From: Phenylobacterium koreense
GTDB lineage: Bacteria > Pseudomonadota > Alphaproteobacteria > Caulobacterales > Caulobacteraceae
Direction: 5' to 3'
Assembly: GCF_040545335.1 (NCBI RefSeq)
Contig: NZ_JBEPLU010000002.1
Location: forward strand, 62,001 to 126,000
Length of the DNA stretch: 64,000 nt
The translations under genes were made by a program, and so were the position numbers. The notes below the pieces were generated by a model that ran no database searches, was not told the origin of the DNA, and saw only the letters and a list, made by a program, of their open reading frames with translations. Positions within the stretch are counted from its first letter, which is position 1; the number at the start of each line of letters is the position of its first letter. Positions 1 through 10,286 of the stretch are shown here, in pieces.

Positions 1-1
1 C

Positions 2-703
<702 letters not shown>

Positions 704-710
704 TCCTTTT

Positions 711-838
711 CCTCCCCTGCGTAGCGGGGGAGGGGGACCATCCGAAGGATGGCGGAGGGGGCGAGCGCCAGGCACGGAGCTTGAACCAGCCCCTTCCACC
801 GGCTTCGCCGGTCCCCCTCCCCCGTAAATGGGGGAGGG
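711..838. repeat. Clustered palindromic intergenic element (REP/BIME-like)
   Basis: Four hairpins are packed between guaB and the next gene: an imperfect CCTCCCC/GGGGAGG hairpin at 711-733; CCATCC-GAA-GGATGG at 738-752; ACCGGC-TTC-GCCGGT at 798-812; and CCCTCCCCC-GTAAAT-GGGGGAGGG at 815-838. GGGGGACC (732-739) also pairs with GGTCCCCC (810-817), closing the whole block into a larger palindrome. The GC-only arms and nested symmetry match the dispersed palindromic repeats common in this bacterial group. Whether it also stops guaB transcription is unclear, since no T-tract follows. Confidence 0.7.
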
Positions 839-869
839 AAGTCGCAACGACCAACCTGGAGCCATCCTC

Positions 870-2147
870 TTGCGTGACGGCGGCCGCCTTTCTGCAGCGA
901 TCGAGATTCTCGCCGATGTCGAGACGCGCCACCGTCCGGTGAAGTTGGCGCTCAAGGCGTGGGGCGACGCCTCGCGCTTCGCCGGGGCCAAGGACCGCGC
1001 CTGGGTTTCTGGTCTCGTGCTCGACGTTCTGCGCCGCCGTCGCTCGCTCGCCTGGCGGATGGGCGACGACAGCCCTCGCGCCGCCGTGCTCTGCGCTCTG
1101 CATGTGCTCTGGAACTGGCCGGTGGAGCGGATCGCCGAGGCGGCCGGCGACAAGCCTCACGGTCCCGGAGCCCTGAGGGCGGCCGAGCGCAACGCGCTCA
1201 CCCAGCCGCGCGACATGGCCGATGCGCCAGCCCCGGTCCGCGGCGACTATCCCGACTGGCTGGAAGCCTCCTTCGCCCGCGCCTTCGGCGACAAGGCCGC
1301 GTTGGAAGGCGAGATGCTGGCCGAACGCGCGCCGATCGACCTGCGAGTCAACACGCTCAAGGCCAGCCCCGATCAGGCGCTCCAGGCCCTCGCGCCGCTG
1401 AACGCCGAGCCCACCGACGTCCTCCCCACCGCCCTGCGTATCGCCGCGCCCGATCCCAGCCAGCGCAGCCAGTCGCTTGAGGCCGTGCCCGCCTTCTCCA
1501 TGGGCTGGTTCGAGGTGCAGGACCTGGCTTCGCAGATCGCGGCCGCGGCGGCCGGCGACATCCGGGACACTCAGGTGCTCGACCTCTGCGCCGGAGGTGG
1601 CGGCAAGACCCTGGCGCTGGCTGCGGCCATGGGGAACACCGGTCAGATCTATGCCTATGACAGCGACGGCCGGCGCCTGGCCGACACGGTGCGCCGGTCC
1701 GAGCGGGCAGGGGTGACCAACCTGCAGGTCCGCTCGCCGATCTATCCCGACGCCCTGAAGGGCCTCGACCGCGCCATGGACCTCGTCTTCATCGATGCGC
1801 CCTGCACCGGCACGGGCGCCTGGCGTCGCCATCCCGACACCAAGTGGCGCCTGAAGCCCGGCACGCTGAAGCAGCGGATGGCCGATCAGGACGCGGTGCT
1901 CGACCACGCGGTGGGCTTCCTCAAGCCCGGGGGCCGTATCGTCTACGTGACATGCTCGATCCTGCCGGAAGAGGACGAGGATCGCGTCGCCGCCTTCCTC
2001 GATCGCCACGCCGGCTTCCACATTACGCCCGCGACCGACAATCCCCGCCTCGTCCAGCACTTGACGGACGAGGGCTATCTCCGCCTCTCCCCCTACAGCT
2101 CCGGTACGGACGGTTTCTTCGTCTCCGTGCTGCAACGCGCCAACTGA
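870..2147 (+). CDS. rsmB: RsmB/NOP2-type 16S rRNA (cytosine-C5) methyltransferase
   Basis: Cytosolic SAM-dependent enzyme that methylates a cytosine in rRNA. The Rossmann motif [12 protein letters not shown] is near residue 236, motif [17 protein letters not shown] holds one conserved Cys, and motif [14 protein letters not shown] holds the catalytic Cys, giving the two-Cys signature of m5C methyltransferases. The N-terminal 130 residues resemble the family's RNA-binding part but show no clear NusB domain. The frame opens at an ATG at 828, but that codon lies inside a palindromic repeat. A TTG at 870 with TGGAG eight bases upstream is the better start (425 aa). guaA begins 11 bases after the stop. 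The exact target base cannot be read from sequence. Confidence 0.85.
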   Translation: MRDGGRLSAAIEILADVETRHRPVKLALKAWGDASRFAGAKDRAWVSGLVLDVLRRRRSLAWRMGDDSPRAAVLCALHVLWNWPVERIAEAAGDKPHGPGALRAAERNALTQPRDMADAPAPVRGDYPDWLEASFARAFGDKAALEGEMLAERAPIDLRVNTLKASPDQALQALAPLNAEPTDVLPTALRIAAPDPSQRSQSLEAVPAFSMGWFEVQDLASQIAAAAAGDIRDTQVLDLCAGGGGKTLALAAAMGNTGQIYAYDSDGRRLADTVRRSERAGVTNLQVRSPIYPDALKGLDRAMDLVFIDAPCTGTGAWRRHPDTKWRLKPGTLKQRMADQDAVLDHAVGFLKPGGRIVYVTCSILPEEDEDRVAAFLDRHAGFHITPATDNPRLVQHLTDEGYLRLSPYSSGTDGFFVSVLQRAN

Positions 2148-2158
2148 GCAGGACACGC

Positions 2159-3718
2159 ATGACCCAGCCCGCCCACGAGAAAGTCCTGATCGTCGACTTC
2201 GGCAGCCAGGTGACCCAGCTCATCGCCCGCCGGGTGCGCGAGAGCGGCGTCTATTGCGAGATCCACCCTTTCGACAAGATCGACCAGGTGCTGGAGACCT
2301 TCACGCCCAAGGCGGTGATCCTCTCCGGCGGCCCGGCCAGCGTCCATGAGGACGAGAGCCCGGCGGTCAGCCACAAGATCTTCGAGCTCGACGTCCCGGT
2401 CCTGGGCATCTGCTATGGCGAGCAGACCATGTGCGCCGAACTGGGCGGAAAGGTCGAGCCCGGCACGACGCGCGAGTTCGGCCGCGCCGAGATCGAGATC
2501 GTCAAGGAAAGCCTGCTGCTGGACGGCTTCGGCGGCGTGGGCCATCGCGAGACCGTCTGGATGAGCCACGGCGACAAGGTCACCGCCCTGCCGATGGGCT
2601 TCGAGGCCGTGGCCGTGTCGGAAGGTTCGCCCTTCGCGGTCATCGCCGACGAGGGCCGCCGCTATTACGGCATCCAGTTCCACCCGGAAGTGGCCCACAC
2701 CCCGCGCGGCGCGCTGATGCTGCGCAACTTCACCCACAAGATCGCCGGCCTGAAGGGCGACTGGACCATGGCGGCATTCCGTCAGGAGATGGTCCAGAAG
2801 ATCCGCGACCAAGTGGGCGAGGGAAGGGTGATCTGCGGCCTTTCCGGCGGCGTTGACTCCTCGGTGGCCGCGGTCCTGATCCACGAGGCGATCGGCGACC
2901 AGCTCACCTGCGTCTTCGTCGACACCGGCCTGCTGCGCAAGGACGAGGCGACCCAGGTCGTCACCATGTTCCGCGACCACTACAACATCCCGCTGGTGCA
3001 CGTGGACGCCGGCGACCTGTTCCTCGGCGAACTGGCCGGCGTCTCCGACCCGGAAACCAAGCGCAAGACCATCGGCCGCCTGTTCATCGACGTCTTCGAC
3101 CGTGAGGCGGCCAAGATCGAAGGCGCGAACTTTCTGGCCCAGGGCACCCTCTATCCCGACGTGATCGAGAGCGTGTCGGCTCGCGGCGGCCCCTCGGCCG
3201 TCATCAAGAGCCACCACAATGTTGGCGGCCTGCCGGACTACATGAAGCTCAAGCTGGTCGAGCCGCTGCGCGAGCTCTTCAAGGACGAGGTCCGCGCCCT
3301 GGGCGTCGAGCTCGGCCTGCCGCCGCAGTTCGTCGGCCGCCATCCCTTCCCGGGACCTGGCCTGGCCATCCGCATCCCCGGCGAGATCACCAAGGAGAAG
3401 GTGCGCGTCCTGCAGGACGCCGACGCTATCTATCTGGACGAGATCCGCAAGGCCGGCCTCTACGACTCGATCTGGCAGGCCTTCGCCGTCCTGCTGCCGG
3501 TGAAGACCGTCGGCGTGATGGGCGACGCGCGCACCTACGAGGACGTCCTGGCCCTGCGCGCCGTGACCTCCACCGACGGCATGACCGCCGACTTCTTCGA
3601 GTTCCCCTGGGAGGTCCTCGGTCGCTGCGCGACACGGATCATCAACGAGGTCCGCGGCGTGAACCGCGTCGTCTACGACGTCACCTCCAAGCCGCCTGGC
3701 ACCATCGAGTGGGAGTAA
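2159..3718 (+). CDS. guaA: GMP synthase (glutamine-hydrolysing)
   Basis: Converts XMP, ATP and glutamine to GMP. The N-terminal class I glutamine amidotransferase domain has [17 protein letters not shown], the nucleophile Cys85 in GICYGEQ, and the His/Glu pair in QFHPEVAHT. The ATP-pyrophosphatase P-loop GLSGGVDSS is near residue 228, and the C-terminal dimerisation domain ends PPGTIEWE. At 519 aa it is the usual length. The open frame extends far upstream, but the family start [15 protein letters not shown] is at 2159, just after the methyltransferase stop and with GCAGGA before it. It probably shares a transcript with the methyltransferase. Confidence 0.98.
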   Translation: MTQPAHEKVLIVDFGSQVTQLIARRVRESGVYCEIHPFDKIDQVLETFTPKAVILSGGPASVHEDESPAVSHKIFELDVPVLGICYGEQTMCAELGGKVEPGTTREFGRAEIEIVKESLLLDGFGGVGHRETVWMSHGDKVTALPMGFEAVAVSEGSPFAVIADEGRRYYGIQFHPEVAHTPRGALMLRNFTHKIAGLKGDWTMAAFRQEMVQKIRDQVGEGRVICGLSGGVDSSVAAVLIHEAIGDQLTCVFVDTGLLRKDEATQVVTMFRDHYNIPLVHVDAGDLFLGELAGVSDPETKRKTIGRLFIDVFDREAAKIEGANFLAQGTLYPDVIESVSARGGPSAVIKSHHNVGGLPDYMKLKLVEPLRELFKDEVRALGVELGLPPQFVGRHPFPGPGLAIRIPGEITKEKVRVLQDADAIYLDEIRKAGLYDSIWQAFAVLLPVKTVGVMGDARTYEDVLALRAVTSTDGMTADFFEFPWEVLGRCATRIINEVRGVNRVVYDVTSKPPGTIEWE

Positions 3719-4064
3719 GCAGGCTGGAAACGGCGGGTTGGGGATAGCCCAGGATAGAGTTATGAGGCGGAGCCAGTCGTTCGCCTCCGATGGTCTTCGA
3801 ACGCCAACGAGCGCGAATGGGCGCCCGGTGAACGTTACTCTTCCTCCAGTTGGACGCCTCAACCTGCCAGGAGTGTTCCCGGGATAGTGGCTTCGCCCCC
3901 CCCATCGAGTGTCCGGTAATCAGGAACTTTCCGGGGCCGGCCTTGGATTCGAGCAGCGCCTCCAGATCATCGCCTATGCGGGAACCCGGTTCACCTTGGC
4001 GATCCTGGTGACCCCTCGCGCCCGACGTCGCCGCGACCGGCGAACGCCAGCCTTAGCGGCGCGC
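3719..4064. other. Intergenic stretch without recognisable gene
   Basis: About 350 bases between guaA and the aceA terminator. A 144-codon frame opens at 3909, but its product (runs of Arg and Pro, continuing antisense into aceA) looks like no protein and has no ribosome site. No tRNA cloverleaf and no strong inverted repeat was seen. It may be decayed coding sequence. Confidence 0.4.
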
Positions 4065-4100
4065 AAAAAGAAAACGGCCCGGAGCAGGTGCTCCGGGCCG
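4065..4100 (-). terminator. Rho-independent terminator of aceA
   Basis: Perfect 11-bp stem CGGCCCGGAGC / GCTCCGGGCCG (4075-4085 and 4090-4100) with a 4-base loop. On the minus strand it is followed by TTTTCTTTTTGC (4063-4074). It lies 25 bases after the aceA stop. Confidence 0.9.
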
Positions 4101-4125
4101 CGTCTTCAGGTGATGGCCGGTTCGA

Positions 4126-5718
4126 TTAGGCGAACTGGTTCATCGTGTTGTGGACGCCACCGGCCTTCAGGGCCGCTTCGCCCGCGAAGTATTCCTTGTG
4201 GTCGTCGCCGATGTCCGAACCCGACATGTTCTGGTGCTTCACGGAGGCGATGCCTTCGCGGATTTCCTTGCGCTGGACGCCAGCGACGTAGCCCAGCATG
4301 CCCTGGTCGCCGAAGTATTCCTTGGCCAGGTTGTCGGTGCTGAGCGCGGCCGTGTGGTAGGTCGGCAGCGTGATCAGGTGGTGGAAGATGCCCGAACGCT
4401 TGGCCGCATCGCGTTGGAAGGTGCGGATGCGCTCGTCGGCTTCGGCGGCCAGTTCGGTGGCGTCGTATTCGGCGCTCATCAGGCCGGCGCGGTCATAGGC
4501 CGAGACGTCCTTACCGGCCGATTGCCAGGCGTCGTAGACTTGCTGACGGAAGTTCAGGGTCCAGTTGAACGACGGGCTGTTGTTGTAGGCCAGCTTCGCG
4601 TTCGGGATGACCTCACGGATGCGGTCCACCATCGAGGCGATCTGCTCGATGTGCGGCTTTTCGGTTTCGATCCACAGCAGGTCCGCGCCGTTCTGCAGCG
4701 AGGTGATGCAGTCGAGGACGCAGCGGTCGGCGCCGGTGCCTTCGCGGAACTGGAACAGGTTCGAGGGCAGGCGCTTCGGACGCAGCAGCTTGCCGCCGCG
4801 GTTGATGACCACATCGCCGTTCTTCATGTCGGCCGGCGCGATCTCTTCGCAGTCGAGGAAGGCGTTGTACTGGTCGCCGATGTCGCCCGGGGTGTGGCTG
4901 ACCGCGATCTGCTTGGTCAGGCCGGCGCCGAGGCTGTCGGTGCGGGTGACGATGATGCCGTTGTCGACGCCCATTTCGAGGAAGGCGTAGCGGCAGGCGC
5001 GGACCTTCGCGAGGAAGTCTTCATGCGGCACGGTGACCTTGCCGTCCTGGTGGCCGCACTGCTTTTCGTCCGAGACCTGGTTCTCGATCTGCAGGGCGCA
5101 GGCGCCGGCTTCGATCATCTTCTTGGCCAGCAGGTAGGTCGCCTCGGCGTTACCGAAGCCGGCGTCGATGTCGGCGATGATCGGAACGACGTGGGTTTCG
5201 TAGTTGTCGACCTTGTCCTGGATTTCCTGGGCCTTCTTGGTGTCGCCCGCGGCGCGCGCGGCGTCCAGGTCGCGGAACAGCATGCCGAGCTCACGGGCGT
5301 CAGCTTGCTTCAGGAAGGTGTAGATCTCTTCGATCAGCGCCGGGACCGAGGTCTTCTCGTGCATCGACTGGTCCGGCAGCGGGCCGAATTCCGAACGCAG
5401 CGCGGCGACCATCCAGCCCGACAGGTAGATGTAGCGGCGCTTCGTGGTGCCGAAGTGCTTCTTGATCGAGATCAGCTTCTGCTGGGCGATGAAGCCGTGC
5501 CAGCAGCCCAGCGACTGGGTGTAGTTGGCGGGGTCGGCGTCGTAGGCCGCCATGTCCGCGCGCATGATGCCGGCGGTGTACTTGGCGATTTCGAGACCGG
5601 TCTTGAACCGGTTCTGCAGGCGCATGCGGGCCACCGATTCCGGGTTGATCCCGTCCCAGGTGCCGCCCTTGCTCTTGATGAGCTGGCCCATCTCGATGAT
5701 GTGGTCTTGATACGACAT
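4126..5718 (-). CDS. aceA: Isocitrate lyase (long subfamily)
   Basis: Cleaves isocitrate to succinate and glyoxylate, the first step of the glyoxylate shunt, allowing growth on acetate or fatty acids. The catalytic loop is K219-Q-C-G-H223 (Cys221) in SDEKQCGHQDGK; KQCGH rather than KKCGH marks the roughly 530-residue subfamily known from Pseudomonas and alphaproteobacteria. The metal-binding stretch IADIDAGFGNAEATY is intact. The start MSYQDHIIEMGQ is chosen because GGAAGAGG lies just upstream; an in-frame extension to 5775 has no family similarity. It is divergent from a DUF2083 regulator, with malate synthase beyond it. Confidence 0.97.
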   Translation of the reverse strand: MSYQDHIIEMGQLIKSKGGTWDGINPESVARMRLQNRFKTGLEIAKYTAGIMRADMAAYDADPANYTQSLGCWHGFIAQQKLISIKKHFGTTKRRYIYLSGWMVAALRSEFGPLPDQSMHEKTSVPALIEEIYTFLKQADARELGMLFRDLDAARAAGDTKKAQEIQDKVDNYETHVVPIIADIDAGFGNAEATYLLAKKMIEAGACALQIENQVSDEKQCGHQDGKVTVPHEDFLAKVRACRYAFLEMGVDNGIIVTRTDSLGAGLTKQIAVSHTPGDIGDQYNAFLDCEEIAPADMKNGDVVINRGGKLLRPKRLPSNLFQFREGTGADRCVLDCITSLQNGADLLWIETEKPHIEQIASMVDRIREVIPNAKLAYNNSPSFNWTLNFRQQVYDAWQSAGKDVSAYDRAGLMSAEYDATELAAEADERIRTFQRDAAKRSGIFHHLITLPTYHTAALSTDNLAKEYFGDQGMLGYVAGVQRKEIREGIASVKHQNMSGSDIGDDHKEYFAGEAALKAGGVHNTMNQFA

Positions 5719-5826
5719 ATGCCTCTTCCACGATCTGTCCGGGCGAACTCTTTCCCGGCGTCCTGAGGCAGCCACCTACGGCGCGAACTCCGCTCTGTGG
5801 AGTCGATCCGAGGTGCGGATGTCAAA

Positions 5827-5869
5827 CTTTACAGAACCATCGTGTAATGTTGTAATGTGTGTGCATTAC
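5827..5869. promoter_or_regulatory. Candidate operator in the aceA/regulator divergent promoter
   Basis: The 166-base divergent spacer holds GTAATG (5844-5849), GTAATG (5852-5857) and, six bases on, its inverse CATTAC (5864-5869), so one perfect 6-6-6 inverted repeat plus a direct copy. CTTTACAG is at 5827-5834. This AT-richer cluster sits where a repressor or activator could control both genes. Binding by the adjacent regulator is inferred. Confidence 0.5.
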
Positions 5870-5884
5870 GGTGGAGTCTAGTTC

Positions 5885-7303
5885 ATGGCCGAGCGTCGCC
5901 TCTATGTGGGGCCAAGCCTTCGGCGGCTGCGGCGCGATCACGGCCTGACCCAGGCGGACATGGCCGCCGACCTCGAGGTTTCGCCCTCCTATATCGCGCT
6001 TCTGGAGCGCAACCACAGGCCGCTCAGCGCCGAAATGCTGCTGCGCCTTTCCCAGACCTACAAGATGGACATGGCGGTCCTGGCCGGCGACGGCGGGTCG
6101 GACGAGCTGGCGCGACTGCAGGGCGTGCTCAAGGACCCGATGTTCGCCGACATCGACCTTCCGTCGCTGGAAACGGCCGACGTCACCACCAACTTCCCAG
6201 GGATCACCGAGGCTCTTCTGCGGCTCTACACCGCGTATCAGGAGGAGCAGCTCGCCCTGGCCGATCGCGGCGCGGAGGTTCCGGCCTCCAGCGGTGCGCG
6301 GGGCGCCGAGGACTCCGATCCGGTGGCCGAGTCGCGCCGGTTCCTTGCGGCCCGCCGCAACAGTTTCCCTATCCTCGATGACGCCGCCGAGCGGCTGGCT
6401 CAGGTCATCGCCAGCCATGACGGCATGGTCGGGTATCTGAAGGCCCAGCACAATCTGCGGGTCCGGCGCCTGCCGTCGAACGTCATGGTCGGCTCGATCC
6501 GGCGGCTGGACCGCCACCGCAAGGAGGTGCTGCTGGATGATGGCCTCGACGCCGCCAGCCAGACTTTCCAGCTTGGTCTGCAGATCGCCTATCTGGACAT
6601 GCGCGGCGAGATCGAAAGCGTGGCCGCGGAGGGCAGCTTCACCACCGAGAGCGGCGAACGTCTGACCCGCCGGGCCCTGGCCAGCTATGCGGGCGCGGCC
6701 CTGATGATGCCCTACACGGCTTTCGCCAAGGCCGCGGAGACCCGGCGCTATGACATTGAGGCCCTGGCCCGGCAGTTCGGGGCCAGCTTCGAGCAGACCG
6801 CTCACCGACTCACCACCTTGCAGAAGCCGGGGCAGGAACGGGTGCCGTTCTTCTTCATCCGCGTGGACGAGGCCGGCAACGTCTCCAAGCGCCTCGACGG
6901 CGCGGGCTTCCCGTTCGCCAGGCATGGGGGCGGGTGTCCGCTCTGGTCGGTGCACCACGCCTTCCGCACGCCCCGTCAGATCGTCACCCAATGGCTGGAA
7001 CTGCCAGACGGCCAGCGCTTCTTCTCGATCGCCCGCACCGTCACCGCCGGCGGCGGGGCCTATGGCGCGCCGCGGATCGAGCGGGCCATCGCGCTTGGTT
7101 GCGCCGCCGAACACGCCGACCGGCTGATCTACACGCAGAATCGCGCGGGGCAGGGACCGGACGATGCGACGCCCATCGGGGTCACCTGCCGGATCTGCCA
7201 CCGCACGGAGTGCACGGCCCGTTCGGCGCCGCCGATCGGCCGTCAGATTCTGCCGGACGACATTCGCCGCACCAGCGCGCCTTTCGGCTTCTCCGACAGT
7301 TGA
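5885..7303 (+). CDS. XRE-family regulator with DUF2083 domain (RamB/ScfR/PccR type)
   Basis: Likely regulator of acetate or short-chain acyl-CoA metabolism. Residues 8-65 are an XRE helix-turn-helix (LRRDHGLTQADMAADLEVSP then YIALLERNHRPLSAEMLLRL). The middle resembles the IrrE/ImmA-like region of this family. The C-terminal DUF2083 part has CPLWSVHHAF near residue 351 and a cysteine cluster CRICHRTEC near 434-443. At 472 aa it is full length for family members such as RamB and PccR, which control glyoxylate or propionyl-CoA genes. It lies between and divergent from aceA, with glcB downstream, so autoregulation plus control of both shunt genes is plausible. GGTGGAG precedes the ATG by eight bases. 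Confidence 0.85.
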   Translation: MAERRLYVGPSLRRLRRDHGLTQADMAADLEVSPSYIALLERNHRPLSAEMLLRLSQTYKMDMAVLAGDGGSDELARLQGVLKDPMFADIDLPSLETADVTTNFPGITEALLRLYTAYQEEQLALADRGAEVPASSGARGAEDSDPVAESRRFLAARRNSFPILDDAAERLAQVIASHDGMVGYLKAQHNLRVRRLPSNVMVGSIRRLDRHRKEVLLDDGLDAASQTFQLGLQIAYLDMRGEIESVAAEGSFTTESGERLTRRALASYAGAALMMPYTAFAKAAETRRYDIEALARQFGASFEQTAHRLTTLQKPGQERVPFFFIRVDEAGNVSKRLDGAGFPFARHGGGCPLWSVHHAFRTPRQIVTQWLELPDGQRFFSIARTVTAGGGAYGAPRIERAIALGCAAEHADRLIYTQNRAGQGPDDATPIGVTCRICHRTECTARSAPPIGRQILPDDIRRTSAPFGFSDS

Positions 7304-7427
7304 TCGCACTGTCGGCAGAAGCGGTTGTGAACGCTGCGCCGCGAGATAAGGGCTTCAAACGCGCGCGCTTCCGTGCAGTAAAGCGCCCCCAGAGAAACAA
7401 GCGCCTAGCCGAGAGCACGGGACGGGA

Positions 7428-9575
7428 ATGGATATCAGCAAGAGTCTTTGGGTCGATGATCTGTTGCACAGCTTCGTTGAGAAGGAGCTGTTGCCGGAGA
7501 CTGGCGTAGGAGCCGACGCCTTCTGGGCCGCGCTGGAAAAGATCCTTGCGGACTTCACCCCGCGCAACGCGGCGCTGTTGCAGCGCCGCGACGAACTGCA
7601 GGCGCAGATCGACGCCTGGTGGCGGGAGCGCAAGGGCAAGCCCTTCGACGTCGCCGAGGAAACCGCCTTCCTGCGTGAGATCGGCTACCTGCTGCCGGAG
7701 CCGGACGATTTCGAGATCGCCACCCAGAACGTCGATCCGGAGATCGCCAAGCTCGCCGGACCGCAGCTCGTCGTGCCGGTCTCCAACGGCCGTTACGCCC
7801 TGAACGCCGCCAACGCCCGCTGGGGCAGCCTCTACGACGCTCTCTACGGGACAGACGCCATCGAGCCGCCGACCGGCGGCAAGGGCTATGACCCGGTGCG
7901 CGGCGGCAAGGTCATCGCCTATGCCCGCGCCTTCCTCGACCGTGCCGCGCCGCTCGCTCGCGGCTCGCACGCCGACGCTGTGGCTTACGTCGTCGGCGCG
8001 CAGGGCCTGGTCGTTCGCCTGAAGGACGGCAAGGAAGTCGCGCTTGCGACCCCCGCGCAGTACGTTGGCCGCCGCGGTTCGGCCGAGGCGCCGGGGGCGG
8101 TGCTGCTGCGCCACAACGGCCTGCACCTCGAGATCCTGATCGACCGCAGCCACTCGATCGGCAAGGACGATCCGGCCGGCGTCGCCGACGTCATCGTCGA
8201 GGCGGCCCTGACCGCCATTCAGGACTGCGAAGACTCCGTCGCCGCTGTCGACGCCGAGGACAAGACCAACGTCTACCGCAACTGGCTCGGCCTGATGCGC
8301 GGCGACCTCTCGGCTACCTTCGCCAAGGGCGGCCGCACCGAGACCCGCCGCCTCGACGACGACCGCCGCTATGTCGGCCTCGATGGTTCGGAAGTCGTCC
8401 TGCCGGGCCGCAGCCTGCTGCTGGTCCGCAACGTCGGCCACCACATGGTGACCGACATGGTCCGCCTCGGCGGCGAGCCGGTCTTCGAAACCGCCATCGA
8501 CGCCCTGATCACCGTCGCTGCGGCGATCCACGACCTGAAGGCCCGCCGCAACAGCAAGGCCGGCTCGGTCTATGTCGTGAAGCCGAAGATGCACGGCCCC
8601 GACGAGGTCGCGCTCGCCGTTCGTCTGTTCGACCTGGTCGAAGACGCCCTGGGCCTGCCGCGCAACACCGTGAAGATCGGCGTCATGGACGAGGAGCGCC
8701 GCACCAGCGCCAACCTCAAGGCCTGCATCCAGGCCGCGCGCGAGCGGATCGTCTTCATCAACACCGGCTTCCTCGACCGCACCGGCGACGAGATTCACAC
8801 CGCCATGGAGGCTGGCCCGGTGGTCCGCAAGGACGCCATGAAGTCCGAGCCCTGGCTCGCCGTCTACGAGAAGCGCAACGTCGAGATTGGTCTGGCTACC
8901 GGCTTCCCCGGCCGCGCCCAGATTGGCAAGGGCATGTGGGCCGCGCCGGACCAGATGCAGGCCATGCTGGCGGCGAAGATCGGCCACCCGAAGGCCGGCG
9001 CCAACACCGCCTGGGTTCCGTCGCCGACGGCCGCGGCGCTGCACGCGCTGCACTATCACGAGGTGGACGTCGCGGCCCTCCAGGCCTCGATGGGGGCCGC
9101 GGGCAAGACCGGCACGGACGAACTGCTGACCCCGCCGCTGGCCCGCTCGAACTGGAACGCCGCCGACATCCAGCAGGAGCTGGACAACAACGCCCAGGGC
9201 ATCCTCGGCTACGTGGTGCGCTGGATCGACCAGGGCGTCGGCTGCTCCAAGGTGCCGGACATCCATGACGTCGGCCTGATGGAAGACCGCGCCACCCTGC
9301 GGATCTCCAGCCAGCACATCGCCAACTGGCTGCACCACGGGGTCTGCACCGAGGCGCAGGTTCGCGAAACCTTCGGCCGCATGGCCAAGGTCGTGGACGG
9401 CCAGAACGCCGACGATGCGGCCTACCAGCCGATGGCCGCCAACCCTGACGCCAGCATTGCCTACCAGGCAGCGCTGGAGCTGGTGTTCGAGGGCCGAGTT
9501 CAGCCGAACGGTTACACCGAGCACGTCCTCACCCGCCGCCGCCGCGAGCGGAAGGCCGAGCTGGCCAAGGGCTGA
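7428..9575 (+). CDS. glcB: Malate synthase G
   Basis: Condenses glyoxylate with acetyl-CoA to malate, the second glyoxylate-shunt enzyme, in the cytosol. The protein is 715 aa, typical of the monomeric G isoform (A isoforms are near 530). Readable family blocks include [18 protein letters not shown] early, [12 protein letters not shown] in the inserted region, and [20 protein letters not shown] and [15 protein letters not shown] in the barrel. It is 124 bases downstream of the DUF2083 regulator. CAGTAAAG at 7376-7383 is the near-inverse of CTTTACAG in the aceA promoter, so shared regulation is possible. A long hairpin follows the stop. Confidence 0.97.
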   Translation: MDISKSLWVDDLLHSFVEKELLPETGVGADAFWAALEKILADFTPRNAALLQRRDELQAQIDAWWRERKGKPFDVAEETAFLREIGYLLPEPDDFEIATQNVDPEIAKLAGPQLVVPVSNGRYALNAANARWGSLYDALYGTDAIEPPTGGKGYDPVRGGKVIAYARAFLDRAAPLARGSHADAVAYVVGAQGLVVRLKDGKEVALATPAQYVGRRGSAEAPGAVLLRHNGLHLEILIDRSHSIGKDDPAGVADVIVEAALTAIQDCEDSVAAVDAEDKTNVYRNWLGLMRGDLSATFAKGGRTETRRLDDDRRYVGLDGSEVVLPGRSLLLVRNVGHHMVTDMVRLGGEPVFETAIDALITVAAAIHDLKARRNSKAGSVYVVKPKMHGPDEVALAVRLFDLVEDALGLPRNTVKIGVMDEERRTSANLKACIQAARERIVFINTGFLDRTGDEIHTAMEAGPVVRKDAMKSEPWLAVYEKRNVEIGLATGFPGRAQIGKGMWAAPDQMQAMLAAKIGHPKAGANTAWVPSPTAAALHALHYHEVDVAALQASMGAAGKTGTDELLTPPLARSNWNAADIQQELDNNAQGILGYVVRWIDQGVGCSKVPDIHDVGLMEDRATLRISSQHIANWLHHGVCTEAQVRETFGRMAKVVDGQNADDAAYQPMAANPDASIAYQAALELVFEGRVQPNGYTEHVLTRRRRERKAELAKG

Positions 9576-9616
9576 ACCCCACGCCGCGCTTGCGGTGCGG
9601 CTTGATGTTCTGCAAA

Positions 9617-9651
9617 TGTTCCACCCTCTTCCGGGCGAAGGGGGTGGAACA
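9617..9651 (+). promoter_or_regulatory. 15-bp hairpin covering the ribosome site and start of the next gene
   Basis: TGTTCCACCC (9617-9626) pairs perfectly with GGGTGGAACA (9642-9651). A T:G pair and CTTC/GAAG (9628-9631 with 9637-9640) extend the stem inward to about 15 bp with loop CGGGC. The right arm contains the probable Shine-Dalgarno GGGTGGA and the A of the following ATG. No T-tract follows, so a classic intrinsic terminator is unlikely. It could be an RNA-level switch or a glcB 3'-end stabiliser. Confidence 0.6.
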
Positions 9652-10253
9652 TGCGCGGCTCTCAAGACAGCTTCGATTTCGGCTCGACTTCAGGCGGCGG
9701 TCGAGTGGCCGACGTCCTGTTTTTCGCGATCCGACCGCCGCCGGACGAGGTCGCGGCTCTCGCCGATCTTGGCCGGCGGCTGGTTCGGGCTAGCAGCCTG
9801 AAGGCCACCGCCGTCGCCGCCCAGCGTCTGCATATCTCGCTGGTGGGCTGGCGGCCCGACAGCGCCGCCGGCGTCGATGTCGCACGCGAGATCGGCCGTC
9901 GGATCGTCTGGCCGGCCTTCGATGTCGTTCTGAGCGCTGCGATGAGTTTCGGCCGTTCGGGATCTCGCCCGCTCGTGCTCGGCTGTTCGCCGGGAGCCGC
10001 CTGGGCGCTCACCGGGCTGCATGATCGGCTGCTGGAAACCGCCGCTTTGTGCGGTGTCGGCTTGCGCGGTCGCGCGGCCTTCGAGCCGCATCTCACCCTG
10101 GCCTATTCGCAGTCGGCCATAGCCGAGCGTCTGTTGCGCGCGCCGATCCGCTGGAGGGCCAGCGAGCTGATGCTTATCCGCAGCGAGCGGGGCAGGGGCC
10201 GCCACACCGAACTCGGACGTTGGCCCTTCCGAGCCATGCCTTCACAAGGCTAG
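9651..10253 (+). CDS. 2H phosphoesterase, 2'-5' RNA ligase/ThpR family
   Basis: A member of the LigT/ThpR family of cyclic phosphodiesterases and RNA ligases acting on 2',3'-cyclic or 2'-5' linkages. The two signature histidine motifs are present as RLHISL (near residue 60) and EPHLTL (near residue 147). The core starts at VLFFAIRPPPDEV, so residues 1-20 (Ser/Gly-rich) are extra. A GTG at 9705 would give a shorter protein with the usual N-terminus, and the ATG at 9651 is buried in a hairpin, so the start is uncertain. It stands alone between glcB and an ArsC-like gene, and its substrate cannot be inferred. Confidence 0.8.
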   Translation: MRGSQDSFDFGSTSGGGRVADVLFFAIRPPPDEVAALADLGRRLVRASSLKATAVAAQRLHISLVGWRPDSAAGVDVAREIGRRIVWPAFDVVLSAAMSFGRSGSRPLVLGCSPGAAWALTGLHDRLLETAALCGVGLRGRAAFEPHLTLAYSQSAIAERLLRAPIRWRASELMLIRSERGRGRHTELGRWPFRAMPSQG

Positions 10254-10286
10254 TCCAAGCGGACGTGAATTTGAGGGATTCGGCGG

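Noticed and set aside
3909-4343. 144-codon plus-strand frame after guaA
   Set aside because: Arg/Pro-rich without similarity, runs antisense into aceA and crosses its terminator.
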